DNA from: Gavia stellata
Lineage: Eukaryota > Chordata > Aves > Gaviiformes > Gaviidae
Direction of reading: 5' to 3'
Assembly (NCBI RefSeq): GCF_030936135.1
Contig: NC_082613.1
Location: forward strand, 806,001 to 870,000
DNA: 64,000 nucleotides
Shown: positions 13,001 through 23,700 of the stretch, one piece after another
Position numbering within the stretch: the first letter of the stretch is position 1
Layout of the letters: the number at the start of each line of letters is the position of its first letter
Made by a program: the position numbers and the translations under genes
Notes under the pieces: generated by a model
Told to the model about the DNA's origin: nothing
Database searches by the model: none
Seen by the model: only the letters and a program-made list of their open reading frames with translations

Positions 13001-16000
13001 AGATGCAACTGAATGAACTTGAATCTGGTCTGAATTTGTCCCGCTGGGGCTGCGCATTTAAGGGAGACTTAAGGCAGTCACTAGACTTGCGTGCATGTGG
13101 TTTACAAGCAGGTCTGTTTGCAAATGTAAACCCTGAGGCAAAGGTAGATGCCAAATTGGTATGGGAATGACTTTCCCCAGTGTCCCGCACCTCTAGTGTC
13201 TCCCTTTCCTGGCAAATACTTCTGCAGCAGCCTCTGAGCTAAAGAAGGACTCATCTCTGGTTTTCTCTGCAGATGGCTTTACAACCTCTTCCATAGTGCT
13301 ATTGAGTCCAGATTCCGGAAGACCTTGGAGAGCCAGGTATGTGAGCGAAGGAGGGCAGAGCTCCGGGTTTTTCTGGTGGTCTTTAGCTCTCACTTGTAGC
13401 TGATGTGCTCGAAGGATCGTAGAATTCACAGGGATTTAACCAGAGCCAGAACACACGGGCCTGTTGCCAATTTGGTGAAAACCGTGAGGAATGGGCATTG
13501 CTAACTGCAGTCTCCGTAGCATCGTGTGGCTCAGGCTGAATTTGAAACCTGCAGCTGTTGCCAAAGCCCAGCATAATTGGTTCCTAATTAACAAAGACTT
13601 TTCTTTCCATGTGGTCAGTTAATTAGATCTTATGCCTCGGCCAAACCCACTGTAACAGAGGAAACCTGATCAGAGCTGTGCTTTAAATGGCTGCACTCCT
13701 GTATGCTTTGGGGAGCCCTGGGGGAGAAATTCTCATTTCTGGATCTCGGACACTTGCTGTCTTGTTTTAACGGGGCGCATCAGGGAGGCCCTGGTACCCT
13801 CCGCCCAGTACAAAAGCCGACATGCAGGAGACCTGCAACAAGACATGGAAACAAGCTGTTAGCAGTAATTACTACACGGCTAACTGGCATGAGTTACAGC
13901 CTCCCTGGATGTGAACCTTGCTCAGGAAGGAGGCAGTTGGAGAACAGGCAAATCCCACCCCCACAGCAGATCCCGTCCTGCCCGGGCGCTATTCCCGATG
14001 CCATGTAGCGGCTTCCCCAAGGCCCCGGGAGTGGTGGCAGCAGATGGGCTGGCAGCAGGAGCGAAGCCGGGGCTCAAAGGCCTCTTCTGCTGTTTCGCCT
14101 CCTGGAAGGAGAGCAGCTCTGGGACTCCGAGGGGACCTCTGCTGCCCTGCACTCCTCCTCCAAGCCCCCTTTGCCCAGCACACGTTTCCCACTGTCTTTC
14201 TCCGTGTGTGAGATGGTGTGAGGGGCAATGGGGGGGAGAGGGCAGGGGCTGGGAGTGTGCTGCACTGGGACCCCAAGGCACAGCCCGGTCCCGACCCAGC
14301 TCCAGCCCTGGCAGCCCGTGTGTGCCTCCTGCTCTCGCTGCACACGCTTGGGCAGTCCTTGTGCCACCAGTGCCAGGGGGACCCGGTCACTGGGAGATCC
14401 CGGTCACTGGGATCAGGGCTGCGTTTGCTCGTCTGCAGCACCATCCTCCCAGGCAGCGACGGGTTGTTTCCAGACAGACAGACGAGTATCAACTGGGCAC
14501 AGGGAAGAGCAGCAACCCTCTGTCGATAAGGCTGTGCCCAAGGCTCTGTTCCTCCTCTTCCTCGCTGGCACTGCACAGCCAGCGGCTGCGTTGCTGTCAG
14601 TGTGGTGGCGGCTCCTCCGGAGCTCTGCATCTCGCTATCAGCTGCTGCAGGCCGGATGCCCGGTCAGACAGACGATGGCCTGATCCTGCCTGGCAGTTCC
14701 TGTGCCGTTATGGGGAAAGCATTGGAAGAGAACTTGTGCAGATTATCTCAGCCATCTGCAGGACTGTGCCCTGCAGTAATTTTCCTGGGCCAGTGTTTAG
14801 CCTGCAATTAAATCCCCCACTAATGCCGAGGCTTCACCCGTGGATGGCGGCGGCAGAGGGATTTGCTCTTCTGTCCCAGCAGCACAGAGCTGTAGGAACT
14901 CAGAACAGCTCTGCTTTGTCGGTGCAATTAGTGCTCCTGCCCCTGCAGGGGTGCGTTAGCTCTTTCAGTTGCTCTGCTTTGGCTAAGTCTTGGCTGCTCA
15001 GCACAATTCATTCCAGCATGGGCCACAGGAAAAGTCTCACGCGTGAGACTCCTTCCAAGGGGCTCCATGGAGCTGAACTGTGGGTGGGGAACTTGCTGTA
15101 AGCAGATGTTTGCAGGTATAAACCTGCTTGTATTTTGGACACTTAATGTGCTGCCTGATGAATAGAGACGAACATCATTGTGTGCTCTTTTATTTAAGCA
15201 GACTTTTGGAAGGAATAAAAATGGCACCGGGCAGCAAAGCAGAGAGCGCGGCTGAGGCTTTGACCGGGGGGGTGTGATCAGGCCGCCCCCGGCAGAGCTG
15301 CCCTTGCTCAGCTTTGTTGCCTTTCTTCCCGCAGGTCTGTGAGAACGTGGCCAAGTCTGTGCGCAGCGACCTCCAGCCTTACCTCCAGACCCTGCCAGGT
15401 ACCAGGCGGGGGCTGCACGGGGTTCTAGAAGCGTTTCTTCCTAGCATTTCCCGGCCACGAGGCCAGTGCTTTACCTTGTGTCCACTCATTTCCTTGTATT
15501 TCTGCACCCAAGTTGGGAGCTGGGGAACACTGTATCAGCAGAGACTTGTCACTGTGCACCCTGTCCGGCCGCCGAGGCCACTCGTCTGCACACAGCCTCC
15601 AATGAGCCATGCCCCGAAGCTGGCAGGGGCACGGGCTGCCTTAGCCAGGGGACCCAGACCGTCCCTCAGCTCCAGGAGTTAGTCCGCATGACTGAGAAAC
15701 AGGCAGGAGGGAAATGTGATTTTTTGCTTCTGAACAGAAGCAAGCACACGTGAAGCTGTTACTGAGCTGTTGCGCTGGGAAGCCCGGGCACAGCACTGCC
15801 TGCATGTTGGCAGAGGCAATCTGCTCCCAGCTTCCCCGTGCCATCTCCCTCTCACTCATCCGTCTGTCCTTTGTTTTACAGTCACAGCCAGGATAGATGC
15901 CATGGCTGGGATCGATTACTCCTTGGTGGCACCCCCAACTGCTACCGCCCAGTCCCTCGATGCGGAACTGAAGGTGAGAGGCTGCCCTGGGAAAGGTTGA

Positions 16001-19000
16001 GTTGGCTGATGCCGTCACCGCAGGCGGGTGGGGAACCAGGTTTAGGTACCTCCTGCAAATGCTGTTTTCCTGCTCAGGTCAGCGGGTGAGTCCCACCACC
16101 CTCTGCTCTCCTGCTTCACCTCTCTCCCTCCTCCCAGGGCAAATTCTTCTCCCTGGCCCACCGCTCCGCCGTCCCCTTCCCTCCGCTGGCACTGGCCTTG
16201 CCCCCGGATCACGACCGCATGGTTTACTTCGGTGCCTCCAGCTACTTCTTCAACACAGCCAGCTTTGCCTACCACGCAGCCGGGGCGCTGGTCTTCGAAA
16301 TCACAGACTCCATGGTGAGTGGTGCAGGTGGGATGGGGGCTGTGCCCATGCCTCTGGGCAGCGGGTTCAATTTGCAGAGGAGCTCCGGCGGCAGCCTGCG
16401 GTCTCGGAGGGCCCCCCCGGCTTCCCCAGCAAGCTGCCCGGAGGCTGAGAGCTGGGGGCTGCTGGGGCCGTCCAGCACGGCAGCGCGTGGGGGCAGGAGG
16501 GCTGATCTTGCCACGGGCTCGGCCGCACCGTCTCGCCCCGGTGTGACTGCTTTTCCCTGCAGATCCCAAAGGGCGTTGACTTCCACTTGAACACCTCCAC
16601 CTTCTCAGCCTTCGTTCCCCAGGTGAGCGGTCCAGCCCTGCCTCCCCAGAGCTCCTGCCACGCACAGCTGGGGGTTTGCTCTGTGCAAGGTGGTCCCCCC
16701 AGGAACAGGAGTTTGTGCCGCTCTCCCTACCCTCTCTCTGCTCCTCTGCAGCTAGAGAAGATGTACCCAGACATGCTGATGAAGTTCAGGCTGTCTGCCC
16801 CATCTGCCCCATTCCTGAACATCGGACCAGAGGGGCTCTTGCTCAAGCCTGTTGTGGATATCCAGGCTTATGCCATCCTTCCCAACTCCAGCCTGGCTCC
16901 TCTCTTCCTCCTCAGCTTGGTGAGTTCAGACACAGCCTGTGGCAGTGACTGTGGTCCTGGCTGGGCAGATCCCATCAGTGAGCTCTCTCCTGCATCTCAG
17001 TGGGGCAAAGATGGGAGTCTGAGCTGTGCACCACCCTCCTGCTGTGTTCAGCAATGCTGAGCTATCACTGCCGAGCTCCTGCCAGGAGAGGTGCCAGACA
17101 CTGTCCAAAACCAGCCCAGTCTTGGTGCAGTGGGAATGTCCCCAACAAAAAAATATCCGAGCTGACAAATACCAGGTTTAACGCTGCATGCAAACGTGCC
17201 CCTGGATGGGCAGCAGTCCCGCTGCATTTCCGCTGGTCGGAACCGTTCCCCCGAGTATCTGGTTTGGGGTGAGGTGGGGTGAGCATTGCTGGAGCACTGC
17301 ACTCTCTCCCCAGACAGGCAATGTGTCCGCCGTCATCAACGTGAAATCCGGCCACGTAGTTGGGAGCCTGAAGGTGGGCAGGTATGGAAGGGGAGCAGCG
17401 CAGGGGAGTGGCTGGGGGGATGCTTCTGGTCTGAGCTGCTGGGGACAGAGGTGAGGTGGAGAGGTCCCGGGGATGGGGACCCAGTGCGGAGGGGGTGAGC
17501 TGGGCCTGGAGGGAGCGGGAACTGCACGGCCATCAACAGGAGGCACCAAGGTGGGAACTGCTCCCTCCATTGGGCAGCCTTCACAGCACTGCTTCTGTCT
17601 CTGCGCAGGATGAGGCTCTCTCTGAAGCATTCGGATGTTGGCACTTTCCAGGTATGCTATCCTTGACCACGACCGGAGCCCCCAGCATGGAGGCAAGAGC
17701 CTGCTGGGGGCCAAGGAGAGGGCTCATTCCCCCCTGTGCCCCAACATGGGACCTGGGGCTGCACCCAGGACCCCATGCCGACCCCATAGACACCTCCTGC
17801 CTCAGCCTGCGAGACTGGGAGAGGATGCAGAGCCAGATGCCATTGCCTCTCTCACCCCTACACTTCCTACCCCACCAGTGTGGCCAAACAAAGCCGCTGG
17901 TCTCTGGCAAAGCGTGTGCCCATCCCAGCTCCTTGTCTCTTTTCCTTTTCCTAACTATCCTCCAGTGCCTGGTCACCTGCTCTCCTGCAGGCTAAAGCTC
18001 TTTTCCTTCCCCCTCTCTCCGCTCCCTAGGTGCGAACGCTGCAGTCCGTGATGAACATACTTGCTTCCAGTATCCTGCTCCCGCGTCTTAATGGTGAGAA
18101 CCTGCTGGGGCGAAAGGGGGTGCTGGGGTAGTCACTGGCCAGGTCGCTCCATCCAAGCAGGCCCAGCACGGTAATTAAATCCCTGTTGCCAAGCCTGATC
18201 CGTGGGTAAAACCTGCAGCGAGTGCAGGAGACAGCAGTAAAAGCGCCTGGCAGAGGCAGGCTGCAAGCAGCAGCGGACAGGAGCCTCTCTCGGTGCTGTG
18301 ACATGCATCCAGCAGTGAACACAATGGAAAAAATGAGCACAACACCCATCCTAATGCTTTCCAGACCCTCTCCCCTGCTCGCTGCTTCTCATGACTCCCC
18401 AGCAAATGGGGCCAGAGCAGGGCTGGTGGCTGCCAGGGGTCTGCGGGGGGGGTGGTGGCATGGCACAACATGCAGCCCCCAACCCTTCTGTGGAGCTTGG
18501 GAGGAATTTCCTCTGCCTACTCTGGGAGCAGTGGGGGCAAAGAAAGGGCAGGGGGGAGGAGGTGGCCGCCTGCTTCTGGAGGTGGCCTGGGAGCTGGGTG
18601 ACGGCCCGTGCTCCCTCTTGCTCCAGTTCCCATCCCAATGCGGCCACATGTGTTGTCTCTTCCAGCCAGGTTAGATGAGGGCTTCCCTCTGCCACTGCCG
18701 GACAGAATACAGCTCTCCAATATCCTCGTGCAGTTTCACCAGGTGAGTGAGGAGGAGCACCCAGCCCTGGCCAGAGCCCGTCCTGCTGCTGCCGAGCCCC
18801 CCGCCTGCTCGCACGGCGTGCAAAGCCACTTTCCCTGCCCATGCTGGGCAGCAGCGGGCAGGAGGGTACACTCTGCCGGGATCCCAGCAGCACAGCTGCA
18901 AACCAGAGCCCTGCTTGTCCCACTCGCACAGTGGGGGTCCGGGCTGTGTACCCCCCCGGGGCGGCACCACATCATTCTTCAGTTCTTAAACCCAGGGCCT

Positions 19001-19478
19001 GAATTTCTCAAGACGCTTTTTATAGCACACGCAGCTCTGCGGCAGCGTTCGCCCCGAGCCCCTGCCTTCCCCGGCGGGATGCTGCGTGTGAGCGCAGAGC
19101 ACTCACAGACACATCTGCCTGCGGTGGGACAGGCAGCGCCTGCCAGACTGGGTGGAAGGAGCCCTGCCGGGTGCTGGGGAGCGGAGAACGCCCCTCTTTC
19201 TTGTGGGAGCCCTTGGGGAAGCCCCAGAGGGGTGCCACTACAGAGATGCCGAATATTTATTGTGGGGCGTGGCTGTGAAATGTCTTCCGAGCCCTTCCAG
19301 GGCTAAAATTAGGCACAGGGGCTGGCGGAACCACACGTTCCAGGCCCATCCATCCTCCCTCCCCGAGGCGCGGTGGGTGCTGCCAGGGCCTGTCGCAGCC
19401 CCACACTTTCTCTCTTCCTCCCAGAATTTCCTGCTGCTGGGAGCAGACGTCCACTATCAGCCCCGGGGATGGAGATAA
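10066..19478 (+). CDS. BPI: Bactericidal/permeability-increasing protein (BPI/LBP family)
   Basis: Exons: 10066-10180, 11091-11205, 11786-11914, 12653-12808, 13273-13336, 15335-15398, 15882-15973, 16138-16314, 16563-16622, 16752-16919, 17314-17381, 17609-17651, 18030-18093, 18666-18742, 19425-19478. All introns are GT-AG and phases join to an open 481-residue protein; human BPI has 487 and LBP 481. The start codon opens a signal peptide (residues 1 to about 22) followed by NPGFVVRITQAGLDY, the family's mature N terminus. Cys156 (SDCSTR) and Cys195 (VCENV) match the pair forming the conserved disulfide. Exon 8 holds DHDRMVYFGASSYFFNTA, typical of the start of the second barrel, and the end LLLGADVHYQ matches the BPI C terminus. 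The family binds lipopolysaccharide and phospholipid; BPI kills Gram-negative bacteria. Residues such as LPNSSLAPLFL favour BPI over LBP. Confidence 0.95.
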
Positions 19479-19688
19479 GGCGACGAGAGGGACCTCGAGC
19501 ACCGAAAATGCCCCCTTCGCCCCTTGCCTCCCCCCGGCCCCGCCGCCGGCGCTGAAGACCACGGGTTCTGCCGCAGCCGTCCCCGCCGCCTGCCTCGGCC
19601 TGGACCGCGGCCGGGGGCAGAAGCACCCCCGGGGCCTGAGCCAGTGTCCCCCGGCCGGGCCTCACCCAGCGCTACCGCGAGCGGGGGG

Positions 19689-19751
19689 TCCCCTCCCCTC
19701 CCCTCCCTTCCCCTCCCTTCCCTTCCCCTCCCTCCCCTCCCCTCCCCTCCC
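19689..19751 (+). repeat. CCCCT/CCCTT polypyrimidine tract in the BPI 3' UTR
   Basis: About 63 bases consist of cccct and ccctt units with no purines. The tract lies between the BPI stop codon and its polyadenylation signal. The complementary strand is a run of G triplets and quadruplets able to form quadruplexes or triplexes. Confidence 0.85.
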
Positions 19752-19781
19752 GCCTCTGCTGCGCCCGAGGCAGCTAGCAGC

Positions 19782-19787
19782 AATAAA
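19782..19787 (+). terminator. BPI: Polyadenylation signal of BPI
   Basis: AATAAA lies about 300 bases after the BPI stop codon and is the only such hexamer seen before CDK5RAP1. Cleavage near 19800 would leave only about 440 bases to the CDK5RAP1 start codon, so the end of BPI overlaps the CpG promoter of the next gene. Confidence 0.7.
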
Positions 19788-19799
19788 GGCGGCCGGCGC

Positions 19800-20700
19800 T
19801 GGGGTCGCGGCTGTGGTGGTGCTGTCACTGCGGTACCGTCCGCGGGCCTTCCGCAGCGGGCCCGGGGGGTGCTCGGGGGGTGCGGGGAGCCGCCCCCGGG
19901 GGAGGGCGGGCGCCCGGGAAGGCCCCTTGGGGCTATTTTTATCCCTGCGGTGGTGGCAAAGCACCACGGACCATCACGCCTACGCCGTTACTTCACTCTT
20001 CCGCGGCGGGGCCGTACCCGCCCGCCCGCGGGGCCCCCGACTCCTCCCGGCAGCGGGGCGGGCCCGGCGGAACCGCGGCGGAGCGGAACGCAGCGCCGAG
20101 GGGCGGGGGCGCGGGCGGGGCCGCTTTGGCGGCGCACGGCGGGGCCGCCCCCTCCTCCTTCGCGCCCGCCCCGTCCGTCCCGCAAAGCGCTCCGCCGGCC
20201 GTCGCCGTGGCAACGCGGCCTGGCCCCGGGGCCTGGCGCGGCCATGCTGCCCTGGAGGCGAGCGCTGCGGGCGGCGGGGCTCCTCCGCTCGGCCGCCGCT
20301 GTCCCCTGCCCCGGGGCCGCCCGCCGAGCGCGCTGCGGGCCGGGCGAGCCGCCGGTGGGGCGCGGGGCCGCGCTGCCCGCGGGGCCGGACCTGCGGCACT
20401 TCCTGAGAGGGGCCGCCGCGGGGGAGCCGCGGCCTGAGCCGCGGCCGGGCTCTGCCCCCGGCACCGGGAAAGGTCTGTGGTGCCGCCGCCGCCCCTCCGC
20501 GGGCGCTGCCGACCCCTGCGCGGCGGCCCGGGTGCCGTGGCGCGGCTGGGGCCGGGGCCGGGGCCGGGGCCGGGGCTGGGCCGGCCCCCAGCGCTGGTGG
20601 GGCCGTGCCCTGCGGCCGTGGCGTGCTGCCGGGCCGAGGCCGGCCGAAAGGGCTGCGGGGGTCAGCGGTGCCCCGCAGCCGAGCGGAGGGTCGGTGCAGC
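19800..20700 (+). promoter_or_regulatory. CDK5RAP1: CpG-island promoter of CDK5RAP1
   Basis: The sequence is very GC rich with dense CG dinucleotides, spans the CDK5RAP1 start codon and first exon, and has no TATA box at the expected distance. This is the usual promoter type for a housekeeping mitochondrial enzyme. Confidence 0.7.
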
Positions 20701-23700
20701 GTGCGCGGGGGAAGCGAGTTGTTTGGGTGCTTTTGGGGCCCAGGCGGTTGTTTTGCTGTTAGGAGGAGTCCGGCCCGTTGGCCACGTGCTGAGTGCTGTG
20801 TCTCCCCTCGCCATGAAGATGCGCTGGGGAGCGGATTGCTCTGGCACCCCTCTGCAGCCCGTGTGCTGGGCTGTCAGCCGGCGCTGTGCCAGAGCTTTCA
20901 GGCTGTGATGCCCGGGGGAGGGGGGTTTCATTGCGCTAAATGTTACACCTCAGTAATAGCACAGCTTCTGCTGCTCTGCAAGCCACAGCCCAGACCTGTT
21001 GTGTGCAGTGACATGTGCTGAGGCGCTCGGGTTTCCCAGTGCCACCAGCAGAGTCTGTCTTTATTTTTGCTTTATCCTTTCTGTATGGGCTGCAAGCGAA
21101 GGAAGCTTTTGTGCTGCTTGCCTGCGTCTTTCCAGTGGTGGGACTGAAGGTTCCTTCCTATAGAAAAGGTCATAGAAACAGGTTGTAGATGAAAGCACCG
21201 AGGCAGGCTTTGGCGTCACACCGCCTTTGTTGCAGTGTACCTGGAGACGTATGGCTGCCAGATGAACGTCAATGACACGGAGATCGCCTGGGCCATCCTG
21301 CAGAAGAATGGCTACGTGAGGACAAAGGACCTGGATGAGGTAAGGCACCTTGGCAGCTCTCCTGCAGCGCAGGTCTGCGAGGGCGTCTCAGCGCTGCTGT
21401 GCCCGCGAGTCCTGGCTTTTGTCTGGAGTGCAGTCCTGCAGGATGTTGTGATTTTTGCAGTCTAAGTTCTGTGGAGTAAAGGAAGCTACTTAACAAGCGC
21501 ACTAGAAAGCTGTGGGTTGGTTTTTTTCTTTAAACCGCTGGGTTTCCTCTCAGTCGGAGAGTGATTGGACACAGCGGGATGCTCCTGAGTCATCTTTGGC
21601 TGAGTTTACTTCTACCATTTAGTGAAAGATTCTGTTCGTCTTCTGTTAGTTTCTTGTACCTTTGTTGAAACCCACCGTGTACTTGAGCAGATCTTTTTCA
21701 CTGAGTTAAATGAGTTTTATAGTCTGCCTCTTCAGGTTACCTGTGCAGGGCATGAGTACTTATCGTTTGGCTTTTACAAATTCTTTTTCCTTTTTTGTTG
21801 TTTTCAATTTAGGCAGACGTGATTCTCCTTGTCACCTGTTCCGTGAGGTAAGGAAACTTTTGTCGCTGCTGGTTTTGGACGGTTTTTAAGGAATTACCGT
21901 TCGAAAACCAAGGCAATAAATGTGTTGTGTGCAGAAAAGAGCATGCAGATATGAAACTGCCTGTTTAGTTGAGGGTAGAGCTAGCTGATGCTACAATGCA
22001 TAACATTAATTGTGCTATGAATTGCTTTTCTATACAGTGAGAAGCAGCTCTTTGGTAGCGTAAGCTCTGTCTATGGGCCGTTAGAGACCTGCACATATTT
22101 GTGCTTTAATGATTTTTAATTTTTTTTTATTCCATCTTCTCTTGAACTGAATGTCTCTCTAGTACAGAGTCTGTACTTTAAAAATTTGTGAAATACGTTT
22201 AGGGACAATTTGGGATATAAATATATAGGGAACTTTGCTTGTTTTTTCTGAATGCGGAAGATAGCAAATGCTTATTGTCACTTGCAAGGTCGCTCATATT
22301 GGCCAGCTAAAGCAGACTTTTTCTCTGCAAGAGCTTAGTCCCTGAGTTGTTTCTGCAGTGCAGATGCTCCCAAGCGAGCGAAACGATAGTAGATAAGATA
22401 GCGTCAAGACATAATCCACACACCACAAACGGCACTTTCAGGTGCCATCAGATCCATCAGGTGGATGATTCCCTGTCTTTAGCTGAATTCTCCTCTTGAA
22501 GCACTTGGGCTGCTTCATTCTGGGGGACTGTTAAAGTGCAACAATCTGAATAACCCCTGTTTTCCTGGCTTCCCAGGGAGAAGGCAGAGCAGGCTATCTG
22601 GAATCGCCTGCGGCACCTCAAGGCGCTGAAAGCCCGGCGGCAGCAGGCTTGCTTACCTCTCCGCATCGGGATTCTAGGTACCTGGTGGGATGCGCAGCAG
22701 TGGGTAGCACGCACTGTTGTGCTGCATCCCATCGTGCTGCGTTTCCTCCTCCACTCTGGCGGCATCAAACCTCTTCTGCAGGGTGAAAGCAGCTAGGGAA
22801 GGGGTACGGAGGGTGGGCGCTTCCTCACAAGGACCCTTCTCCTTTGGCGGCAGGATGCATGGCTGAGAGGCTTAAAGAGGAGATTCTGCACAGGGAGAAG
22901 CTAGTCGATATTGTGGCAGGCCCTGATGCGTATCGTGACCTTCCCCGGCTGCTGGCTGTGGCAGAGTCTGGCCAGCAAGCTGCTAATGTCCTCCTGTCAC
23001 TAGATGAGACTTATGCAGATATTCTGCCTGTCCAGACTAGCGCAGGTGGCACGACAGCGTTTGTGTAAGTATCTTTTTTTCCTGTGTATGTTTCTGTGGT
23101 TCTGGTTTGGAAATACTGCTGTGTAAAACAGACGTGTCCATGACAGCAGCTGCCCAAGAGATGCAATGCGTGGTTGCACTCGCTCCTGGCAGCCCAGAGG
23201 CATGAGTCTACCAGACTGTGTGTTTGTTGCTTCTTCGCTGTCTGACTGAACCCTGGAGAGACTGCCCTGTGCTCTGGCTGTCTGTGGGCTTCTCTTACTT
23301 TCCTTTGAGAACGTTGATTGTCTACACCTGAGGCTGCACCAAGTGATTTCTGTCCCCCTGACGCCTGTGCCTTCCTAAAGTCTGTGCCTCTCTCATCCCC
23401 TGCCTTCTGATATGTCCTGCCATAAGTTCTCCTATTTAATTCTTCTAATCGTCCATGCATTGTAACTTCTGTTAGTTTTGTTTCCATTTGTCCAGTTTTG
23501 GTAATAAGATTCCCAAACATGAAATCAGACTCTGCTCAGCGTGGCCAGAGAGTACAGAAGGACAGTATCAGCCTCTGTAGGAACAGGATGCAGAAGGATC
23601 TTTCATCACTGCCACATTGCAGTGCAAGTCGGTGCCTCATTCGTTGCTTTCCAAGTTTCTTGGAAATGTGCATGGAAAATTAGGAGGTGTTAGCTAGGGG

